Below are positions 7,219-12,956 of a stretch of DNA of 12,956 nt, piece after piece. Position 1 is the stretch's first letter; each line of letters starts with the position of its first letter. The stretch comes from an uncultured Blautia sp. (GTDB taxonomy: Bacteria > Bacillota > Clostridia > Lachnospirales > Lachnospiraceae): positions 1-12,956 of the forward strand of contig CAKRKL010000049.1 in the NCBI GenBank assembly GCA_934358405.1, in the 5' to 3' direction. Position numbers and translations under genes: made by a program. The notes below the pieces were generated by a model. The model worked only from the letters and a program-made list of their open reading frames with translations. It did not search any database and was not told the origin of the DNA.

Positions 7219-8568
7219 TTATTCTGCGCTCAGGTAAGAGAATGTGTCATGGATAGAAGCAGTCAGATCTGCAATTGCTGTGTCAAGGTCTTTCTCACCT
7301 GTAGCATAAGCCTTTGTCTGTGTATCCATCAGGGAAAGAATCTGCTGATCCTCTGCTGTTACCATGGAAGCATCAAGTCCGTCTGCTAATGGAAGGAAGA
7401 ATTCCATAAAGTTCTGTCCTGCATCCGGATACAGATATCCGTTGCCATCTGCAGATGTGCCGGCTTCGATGATCTTGCTGACAGCTTCTGTGTTATTCAC
7501 ATAGTCAGAATTCAGTGCATTGATTGCAACCATGCCATCCTCATCGCAGGTAAAGAATTTCATGATCTTAGCTGCAAGCTCAGTATCTGCACACTCAGCT
7601 GTAGCTGCAAGTCCGGTACCGCCCCAGTAGCATTTCGTCTGGGTTGGAACAAGAATGGTATTGCTCTTCCAGGAATCGGTCAGACACCAGTAAACAAACC
7701 ACGGGCAGCCCATGTATGCAATTGCAGCATTGGAGGATTCACCATCGCCACTCATATTTGCACTCCAGTCAGCACTCCACTGATCTGTATTAAAGGTAAG
7801 GTCTTCATCATAAAGAGTTTTGGCTGTTTCCATGTAGGTTTTAATATTGTCATCAATTGTGATCACGTCATTTTCATCATAGAAGCCCTGGGTTCTGGAG
7901 CCGGTAAGACTTCTCTTGATCTCATCATAGCCTGAGAACAGCTTGCATGTACCGCCGGAGGCTTCATTTACCTCTCTTGCAGTCGCTACAATAGTATCCA
8001 GATCCTTGAATTTCTCAGCAAGCGCTGCCGGATCTGTTGTTCCCAGATATTTCTCTGCCAGATCTGCACGGATTGCATAGCAGCCGGGAGTTGCCTGCCA
8101 GAACAGTGCTCTTACGTTGCCGTCCATGTCTGAGCCAAGATCCAGATTATACTGATAGCTGTTGGCATAATCGTCAGCTGTAATTCCAAGATCTGCCACA
8201 TTCTGAACCCAGTCACTGTTTACGTATTTCTGAACATAATCAACCTCCAGGCCCATCATATCCGGATATAATTCATTAGAAGGATCATCCAGCACAGGAT
8301 CCAGCTTGCTCTGATAGTAGTCTGAGCCGCCGGTATTTACAAATACGATTCTCTCGTAATCATCCGGGTAGGCTTCTTTAAATGGTCCGTCAAGGATTTT
8401 CTTGATATCGTCATTCCAGCCCCATACAACAAAAGAATCATCAGCGGAAGCGTCTCCGGTAACTTCATTCTCCGGTGTTGCATCTTCTGCCATAACCGGA
8501 ACTGCAAACATTGTCATTCCTGCCAGCATAGAAGCTGTTAATAATACGCTCACCATTTTTTTCTTCAT
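7219..8568 (-). CDS. Extracellular sugar-binding protein of an ABC transporter
   Basis: Predicted 449 residues. A signal peptide is evident: basic start MKKK, hydrophobic core to about residue 26 and a likely signal peptidase I site after VMA (25-27). The mature protein begins with an acidic linker, then SFVVWGWNDD, the opening strand of family 1 sugar-binding proteins, and is rich in Trp and Tyr as expected for stacking on sugars. It would capture the sugar outside the membrane and pass it to the two permeases encoded downstream. Ribosome binding site AAAGGAGG (8576-8583, - strand) supports the start. Odd point: Gram-positive binding proteins are normally lipoproteins, but the lipobox position reads LAGM (15-18) with Met instead of Cys, and there is no other Cys in the leader. 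Substrate is inferred from the adjacent cellobiose phosphorylase gene. Confidence 0.93.
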   Translation of the reverse strand: MKKKMVSVLLTASMLAGMTMFAVPVMAEDATPENEVTGDASADDSFVVWGWNDDIKKILDGPFKEAYPDDYERIVFVNTGGSDYYQSKLDPVLDDPSNELYPDMMGLEVDYVQKYVNSDWVQNVADLGITADDYANSYQYNLDLGSDMDGNVRALFWQATPGCYAIRADLAEKYLGTTDPAALAEKFKDLDTIVATAREVNEASGGTCKLFSGYDEIKRSLTGSRTQGFYDENDVITIDDNIKTYMETAKTLYDEDLTFNTDQWSADWSANMSGDGESSNAAIAYMGCPWFVYWCLTDSWKSNTILVPTQTKCYWGGTGLAATAECADTELAAKIMKFFTCDEDGMVAINALNSDYVNNTEAVSKIIEAGTSADGNGYLYPDAGQNFMEFFLPLADGLDASMVTAEDQQILSLMDTQTKAYATGEKDLDTAIADLTASIHDTFSYLSAE

Positions 8569-8624
8569 GTTATTTCCTCCTTTAAAATTATATCTTTTCC
8601 TGTTTGCTTATTGCCTGAATCTGA

Positions 8625-9656
8625 TTACTTTCTGAAGCCCTTGGATGGGTACAATGTTTTTACAGATGCACCTTTAAAAAGGGTTCCGTCTACTGTGCAC
8701 TTCTCAATTACAGCTGTCTTGGGGTGCTCGATCAGCTCGATCAGCTTTTCTGCTGCGATCCTGCCGATCGACGCCGTATCCTGGCAAAGGGTGGTAAGCC
8801 TTGGCTCAAGAACCTGTGCAATATTAATCCCGTCATAGCCGACGACTGAAATGTCCTCCGGTATCCGAAGTCCTCTCTCCCGTATCTCATTAATTCCTCC
8901 CAATGCTGCATAATCATCCGGATAAAGAATACAGGTGGGCGGATCCTTCAGATCCAGTAATTCGCCAGTTCTCTCTCCTGCCAGATCTGCATCCCGGTAA
9001 AGGGATGGCCTGACATATTCATCCGGTTCTTCGATTCCAAGCCTTTGAAGAGTGCGGTAAAAGCTCCCAAGGCGATTTCTGGTAACCGATGTATCATCTC
9101 CGTAAATGTAAGCAATCTTTCGATGTCCCTTCTTGTAAACATAAGTAACAAGCTCTTCCATTCCCTGGATATTGTTGGATACTACTGAAGTCCTTCCATC
9201 ACAGACATGATCGATGGTCACTGCCGGAATGTCTGAAAGCAAAAGCTCCTGAACCTCATCTGCGGTAAAATCCACACATGCCATTACCACGCCGTCCACT
9301 CCCCGGTATCTGCAGTGCTCCAGATATGTCATCCTTTGCCCGGAAACATTTCCGCTGGTAAAGGTGACGTCATACCCTTTTCCTTCTACAGTACTTTTAA
9401 AGCTTTCCAGAACATGATTGAAGTAATCATGTGTGAGACCACTTCTGGCTTCGTCCACAAACAGGACTCCCAGATTAAAGGTCCGCTTTGTTTTCAAAGC
9501 TCTTGCCGACGAGTTGGGAAGATATCCCAGCTCCGAAGCCGTTCGCAATATGCGGTTCCGTGTTTCTTCTCCGATATCGGAGTAACCATTTAATGCTTTA
9601 CTGACAGTGGCGACTGAGACATTACACTTCTTTGCGATTTCTTTCATGGAAACCAT
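8625..9656 (-). CDS. LacI-family transcriptional regulator of the sugar operon
   Basis: Predicted 343 residues. The N-terminal helix-turn-helix is plain: MKEIAKKCNVSVATVSKALNG (from residue 4), followed by the hinge helix SSARALKTKRT (49-59). A periplasmic-binding-protein-like effector domain follows (from FNLGVLF at 60), with the family signatures PAVTIDH, ILYPDDYAALGG and ISVVGYDGINIA. It should bind operator DNA as a dimer and release it, or bind it, in response to a sugar. The start at 9656 has GAGG at a usable distance; a second ATG three codons in is possible. It lies 56 bases before the binding-protein gene in the same direction and divergent from the cellobiose phosphorylase gene, so it likely controls both. 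Repeated CACGAAAACGA sites lie near both transcription starts. Confidence 0.95.
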   Translation of the reverse strand: MVSMKEIAKKCNVSVATVSKALNGYSDIGEETRNRILRTASELGYLPNSSARALKTKRTFNLGVLFVDEARSGLTHDYFNHVLESFKSTVEGKGYDVTFTSGNVSGQRMTYLEHCRYRGVDGVVMACVDFTADEVQELLLSDIPAVTIDHVCDGRTSVVSNNIQGMEELVTYVYKKGHRKIAYIYGDDTSVTRNRLGSFYRTLQRLGIEEPDEYVRPSLYRDADLAGERTGELLDLKDPPTCILYPDDYAALGGINEIRERGLRIPEDISVVGYDGINIAQVLEPRLTTLCQDTASIGRIAAEKLIELIEHPKTAVIEKCTVDGTLFKGASVKTLYPSKGFRK

Positions 9657-9693
9657 AAGTCTGCCTCACTCTCTTCTTCTCGTCATCTCTAAA

Positions 9694-9704
9694 TCGTTTT
9701 CGTG
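9694..9704 (-). promoter_or_regulatory. Operator-like site 1 at the lacI start
   Basis: On the - strand this reads CACGAAAACGA, followed by TTTAG. It sits right after the -10 box of the lacI promoter, over the expected transcription start, where a bound repressor would block transcription. An exact copy lies at 10008-10018. The AAAACGATTT core resembles operators of LacI/CcpA-type proteins, which centre on CG. Confidence 0.45.
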
Positions 9705-9709
9705 GCTTT

Positions 9710-9738
9710 ATAGTATCCCCATATGCACAATAAATCAA
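9710..9738 (-). promoter_or_regulatory. Promoter of the lacI-transporter operon
   Basis: On the - strand TTGATT (9733-9738, four of six matches to -35) is followed after 17 bases by TACTAT (9710-9715, four of six matches to -10). Transcription would start near 9703, giving a leader of about 47 bases before the lacI ATG. No other promoter was seen before the binding-protein gene, so this probably drives all four genes. Confidence 0.5.
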
Positions 9739-9837
9739 GTGTTTTTTCTCGTTTTTTGTGCGTTTTAACTACTTTCTACCAATTGCACAATTTCTTTTCT
9801 TGCGTTTTTTACAATTTCATTTGCAACTATGAAGGTT

Positions 9838-9866
9838 TACGAAATGTTTTCGCGAAATTTTTCGTA
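9838..9866. promoter_or_regulatory. Nested palindrome, candidate regulator-binding site
   Basis: An outer inverted repeat TACGAAA (9838-9844) / TTTCGTA (9860-9866) surrounds a ten-base perfect palindrome TTTCGCGAAA (9848-9857). Their centres differ by half a base. A CG-centred palindrome is typical of LacI-family operators. The site lies 24 bases upstream of TATAAT (9890-9895), that is over the -35 position of a possible phosphorylase promoter. Confidence 0.45.
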
Positions 9867-10007
9867 CTTTAAATCTCTGATTTGTCATATATAATAGATT
9901 TAATTTTTACGGTAATTTTGCAGTTGCTTTTCGTCAGTCTATCTACTATACTTAGGTCAAATATAGACCATTATTCTTTACTATCGTTTCTTTTTGCCAG
10001 AACTTAT

Positions 10008-10018
10008 TCGTTTTCGTG
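10008..10018 (-). promoter_or_regulatory. Operator-like site 2 upstream of the phosphorylase gene
   Basis: This is an exact copy of the 11-base site at 9694-9704, in the same orientation. It lies just upstream of TATTAT (10023-10028), a possible -10 box of the phosphorylase gene, where a repressor would compete with RNA polymerase. The shared sequence at both divergent promoters suggests joint control by the LacI protein. Confidence 0.45.
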
Positions 10019-10162
10019 CGTTTATTATCTCACAATTTCAATTGGCGCTATACCAGCAATAAAATAAATCCATTTTATTAGATTAATACGAAACGGATTA
10101 TCAGGCAGATTGTGGGCTGCTGCTTAAGATATGGCCGAATAACTTTTAAGGAGGATTACTTC

Positions 10163-12598
10163 ATGAATTACGGATATTTTGATGATGTAAATAAAGAATA
10201 TGTAATCACTACCCCGGACACTCCCCTGCCCTGGATCAATTACCTTGGTTCCCGGGATTTCTTTTCCCTGATTTCCAATACCTGCGGCGGATACAGCTTC
10301 TATAAGGACGCCAAGCTCCTTCGCATTACCCGTTACCGCTACAACAATATTCCGGTGGATTCCAATGGAAAGTACTACTACATTAAAGACGAGGACTCCA
10401 TCTGGAACCCTGGTGCAATGCCTACCCGCACTCCCCTGGATGCTTATGAATGCCGTCACGGCCTTGGCTACAGCCGCTTTCACGGAGAAAAGAATGGCCT
10501 GTCCGCTGATCTTCTGGCCTTTGTCCCCGTTGACACTCCATGTGAGATCAACAAGCTTACTTTGAAAAACAATTCCGATCATGCGAAAAAGATTTCCCTT
10601 TTTTCCTATGTGGAGTTCTGTCTTTGGAATGCAGTGGACGATATGACCAACTACCAGCGAAACTTAAGCACCGGAGAGGTAGAAGTGATCGGCAGCACCA
10701 TTTACCATAAAACGGAATACAGAGAGCGCCGTAATCATTACAGCTTCTTCACAGTAAACGCTCCTATAGATGGTTTTGATTCCAGCCGTGATGAGTTCTT
10801 AGGTCTTGGCCGCGGAAATCATAATCCCATTGCTGTTGAAGAAGGAAAATGCCGCAATTCCGTTGCCAGCGGATGGTACCCAATTGCCAGCCAGCAGATC
10901 AATATTACATTGGCACCAGGGGAAGAAAAAGAATTGGTGTTCCTTCTTGGCTACTGCGAGAATCCAAAGGATGACAAATGGGAGGCCCCAAATGTAATCA
11001 AAAAAGCTCCTGCCAAAAGCATTATGGAAAAATTCGCCACCTCCGGCCAGGTGGACGAAGCATTTGCCAGGCTGAATGCTTACTGGAACCAGCTTCTTAG
11101 CCGCTATCATGTGGAAAGCCAAAATCCTCATGTAAATCGTATGGCAAATATCTGGAATCAGTATCAGTGCATGGTTACCTTCAACATGTCCCGCTCTGCT
11201 TCCTACTATGAGTCCGGAACCGGGCGCGGAATGGGCTTCCGCGATTCCTGTCAGGACCTTCTTGGTTTCGTTCATCTGATTCCTGAGCGCGCAAGAGAGC
11301 GAATCCTGGATATTGCTGCTACTCAGTTTGAGGATGGAAGTGCCTATCACCAGTACCAGCCTCTTACCAAGCAGGGAAACCTGGATATCGGAAGCGGCTT
11401 TAATGATGACCCGCTTTGGCTGATTGCAGCTGTAGCAGCTTATTTAAAGGAAACCGGAGATAACTCTATTTTGGATGAAATGGTCGCTTTTGACTGTGAT
11501 ATGGAAAAGGCAGCTCCTTTATTTGAGCATCTTCGCCGCTCCTTTGCATACAGCCGTACCCATCTTGGCCCCCATAAGCTTCCTTTGATCGGACGGGCAG
11601 ACTGGAACGACTGTCTGAACCTGAACTGCTTCTCCAGTGAGCCTGGTGAATCCTTCCAGACTACAGGGCCTTCCCAGGGACCGGTTGCAGAGTCTGTATT
11701 TATTGCAGGAATGTATGTGAAATATGGAAATGAGTTCGCAGAAATCTGCAGACGTATTGGAAATGAAAAAGAAGCAGAAATCGCACAGAAGGCTGTGGAT
11801 GAAATGTACCAGGCTGTTCTTGACGCTGGCTGGGACGGAGAATGGTTCCTTCGTGCTTATGATGCCGCTTCCCAGAAGGTTGGCTCCCATGAGTGCGAAG
11901 AGGGACAGATTTTCATTGAGCCACAGGGCTTCTGTATCATTGCCGGAATCGGCGTGAAGGAAGGCCTTGCAAAGAAGGCACTGGATTCCGTAAAAGAGCG
12001 TCTGGATACCAAGTACGGCATTATGCTTCACCAGCCTGCTTACACCAGATATTACCTGAACCTTGGGGAGATTTCTTCCTACCCGCCGGGATACAAGGAA
12101 AATGCAGGTATCTTCTGCCACAACAATCCATGGATCTCCATTGCGGAAACTGTGATTGGCAGAGGAAACCGTGCTTTTGAAATTTACAAAAAGACCTGTC
12201 CATCCTATATTGAGAACATCAGTGAGATCCATCGTACTGAGCCTTACGTTTATTCCCAGATGATCGCGGGACGGGATGCAGCCCGCCACGGCGAAGCAAA
12301 AAACAGCTGGCTCACAGGAACAGCAGCCTGGACCTTTGTCAATCTCTCTCAGGCAATCCTTGGCGTACAGCCAACCTATGACGGACTCTCCATTGATCCT
12401 TGTATTCCGGAAGGCTTCGGCGACTTCACCCTTACCCGCCGCTTCCGCGGTGCCACCTACTACTTTGACGTAAAAAATCCAAACAATGTGGAAAAAGGTG
12501 TCACCTATCTGGAGGTTGACCAAAAACGGGTTGAGGGAAATGTAGTTCCTGTTGAGGATGGTAAAAAAGAATATCATGTGACAGTGCACATGGGATAG
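10163..12598 (+). CDS. Cellobiose phosphorylase (glycoside hydrolase family 94)
   Basis: Predicted 811 residues. The start at ATG 10163 has AAGGAGG (10148-10154) eight bases upstream; an in-frame ATG at 10112 lacks one. The protein resembles characterised cellobiose phosphorylases nearly end to end: [20 protein letters not shown] at the start, [35 protein letters not shown] and [12 protein letters not shown]. The catalytic DWND motif is at 480-483, with D483 matching the general acid (Asp490) of the Cellvibrio gilvus enzyme. H653 (GIFCHNNPW) and T718-G719 (SWLTGTAAW) match its phosphate-binding residues. It should split cellobiose with inorganic phosphate into alpha-glucose 1-phosphate and glucose in the cytoplasm, saving one ATP compared with hydrolysis. 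It has no signal peptide. It is divergent from lacI and the sugar importer, which would supply its substrate. Length and motifs are complete. Cellobiose rather than longer cellodextrin or laminaribiose is favoured by the close match. Confidence 0.95.
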   Translation: MNYGYFDDVNKEYVITTPDTPLPWINYLGSRDFFSLISNTCGGYSFYKDAKLLRITRYRYNNIPVDSNGKYYYIKDEDSIWNPGAMPTRTPLDAYECRHGLGYSRFHGEKNGLSADLLAFVPVDTPCEINKLTLKNNSDHAKKISLFSYVEFCLWNAVDDMTNYQRNLSTGEVEVIGSTIYHKTEYRERRNHYSFFTVNAPIDGFDSSRDEFLGLGRGNHNPIAVEEGKCRNSVASGWYPIASQQINITLAPGEEKELVFLLGYCENPKDDKWEAPNVIKKAPAKSIMEKFATSGQVDEAFARLNAYWNQLLSRYHVESQNPHVNRMANIWNQYQCMVTFNMSRSASYYESGTGRGMGFRDSCQDLLGFVHLIPERARERILDIAATQFEDGSAYHQYQPLTKQGNLDIGSGFNDDPLWLIAAVAAYLKETGDNSILDEMVAFDCDMEKAAPLFEHLRRSFAYSRTHLGPHKLPLIGRADWNDCLNLNCFSSEPGESFQTTGPSQGPVAESVFIAGMYVKYGNEFAEICRRIGNEKEAEIAQKAVDEMYQAVLDAGWDGEWFLRAYDAASQKVGSHECEEGQIFIEPQGFCIIAGIGVKEGLAKKALDSVKERLDTKYGIMLHQPAYTRYYLNLGEISSYPPGYKENAGIFCHNNPWISIAETVIGRGNRAFEIYKKTCPSYIENISEIHRTEPYVYSQMIAGRDAARHGEAKNSWLTGTAAWTFVNLSQAILGVQPTYDGLSIDPCIPEGFGDFTLTRRFRGATYYFDVKNPNNVEKGVTYLEVDQKRVEGNVVPVEDGKKEYHVTVHMG

Positions 12599-12615
12599 CG
12601 ATTTGCTGCAATTTT

Positions 12616-12663
12616 AATGTCAAAACGCCTTATCGTACAAGCACGATAAGGCGTTTTGACATT
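12616..12663. terminator. Bidirectional terminator after the phosphorylase gene
   Basis: A perfect 21-bp stem pairs 12616-12636 with 12643-12663, with loop ACAAGC. The core is ACGCCTTATCGT/ACGATAAGGCGT, with AAAA and TTTT runs next to it inside the stem. It lies 17 bases after the phosphorylase stop and 20 bases from the stop of the converging gene, so it should end both transcripts. Confidence 0.85.
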
Positions 12664-12683
12664 TTGACCCTGGTATCATCATT

Positions 12684-12956
12684 TTATTTCCCTGCATTTT
12701 CATAAAGAGGATGAATCTCTTTCTTAAAGGTGTAGCGGATGAAAATAAAGCAAACTGCTCCGGAGAATACTTCTGCGATAGGAAATGACCACCAGCAGGC
12801 TTCAAGTCCGCCTGCCTTCGCAAGAATATAAGCTGCCGGAAGCAGCACGATCAGCTGTCTGAGCACAGACACTGCAAGACTTAAAAAGCCATGTCCCAAT
12901 GCCTGGAACACAGAGGATGCAACCACGGAAAAGCCTGCGATCAAAAAGCTCAGGCA
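12684..12956 (-). CDS. MATE-family efflux protein, C-terminal part (partial)
   Basis: The frame is open from the window edge to a stop at 12684-12686, giving the last 90 residues. Reading inward from the edge it begins CLSFLIAGFSVVASSVFQALGH, then SLAVSVLRQLIVLLPAAYIL, and ends with a basic tail KKEIHPLYENAGK. The pattern of paired hydrophobic segments with GxxxxxxSVLRQL is that of the last membrane segments of MATE transporters, which export drugs or other cations in exchange for sodium or protons. The N-terminal bulk is outside the window, so substrate and integrity cannot be judged. It faces the phosphorylase gene across a shared terminator and has no evident functional link to the sugar locus. 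Confidence 0.85.
   Translation of the reverse strand, partial: CLSFLIAGFSVVASSVFQALGHGFLSLAVSVLRQLIVLLPAAYILAKAGGLEACWWSFPIAEVFSGAVCFIFIRYTFKKEIHPLYENAGK

Larger units (their letters stand above)
9657..10162. other. Divergent regulatory region between lacI and the phosphorylase gene
   Basis: This 506-base, strongly AT-rich gap holds no credible gene. An open frame at 9882-10067 starts with TTG, has no ribosome binding site and codes for low-complexity hydrophobic residues. The region contains the lacI promoter, two exact copies of an 11-base operator-like sequence, a degenerate third copy (TCGTTTTTTGTGCGTTTTA, 9749-9767), a nested palindrome (9838-9866) and an 8-bp AT-rich inverted repeat (10058-10065 with 10072-10079). 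Two -10 candidates point towards the phosphorylase gene: TATAAT at 9890-9895 and TATTAT at 10023-10028. Both have weak -35 boxes, as expected for regulated promoters. Confidence 0.7.

Noticed and set aside
9882..10067. Small hydrophobic open frame in the lacI-phosphorylase gap
   Set aside because: TTG start without ribosome binding site, AT-rich low-complexity residues, and it overlaps regulatory sites.
9657..10162. CcpA cre site in the divergent region
   Set aside because: The closest match (around 9691-9704, - strand) differs from the consensus at three conserved positions, and the sequence is better explained as a repeated LacI-type operator.
11519..12589. Long open frame of 356 codons on the - strand inside the phosphorylase gene
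   Set aside because: It lies wholly antisense to a well-matched GH94 gene, has no ribosome binding site and shows no family features; it is a by-product of codon usage.

Overview
The window reads as chromosomal DNA of a low-to-mid GC Firmicute, most likely a Lachnospiraceae-type gut Clostridium. The reasons are a type III glutamine synthetase, an ammonium transporter fused to a PII domain, sugar ABC operons without their own ATPase, strong AAGGAGG ribosome binding sites and a cellobiose-phosphorylase locus. The genus cannot be assigned from sequence reading alone. No tRNA, rRNA, CRISPR array, transposase or phage gene was seen.

Region 1 (1-2520, + strand) is nitrogen assimilation: the C-terminal end of glutamine synthetase III (GlnN), a 290-base structured gap, then an Amt ammonium channel with a C-terminal PII (GlnB-type) domain. 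The gap holds a possible three-way-junction RNA, a hairpin, and an intrinsic terminator 65 bases before the amt start. The hairpin's loop is perfectly complementary to the terminator's 5' arm, which suggests conditional termination of amt.

Region 2 (2551-5118, - strand) is a two-gene unit: a TRIC/UPF0126 (Gly_transporter family) membrane protein followed by an ABC-F ATPase. It has a recognisable promoter and a structured leader of about 100 bases.

Region 3 (5136-12663) is a beta-glucoside/cellobiose locus. On the - strand run a LacI-family regulator, a sugar-binding protein and two CUT1 permeases. Divergently on the + strand lies a GH94 cellobiose phosphorylase. The 506-base gap between lacI and the phosphorylase gene carries an 11-base direct repeat near each gene and a nested palindrome in the middle, plausible operators for the LacI protein. 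Together the genes would import cellobiose or short cello-oligosaccharides and split cellobiose with phosphate into glucose 1-phosphate and glucose. The transporter ATPase must come from elsewhere, as is common for CUT1 systems in Firmicutes.

Region 4 (12684-12956, - strand) is the C-terminal end of a MATE-type efflux protein, facing the phosphorylase gene across a long bidirectional hairpin.

Most genes belong to well-known families. The best candidate for something undescribed is the RNA leader of amt. Secondary points are the PII domain lacking the modifiable tyrosine, the binding protein with a Met in place of the lipobox Cys, and the ABC-F protein with a UVR-like tail.
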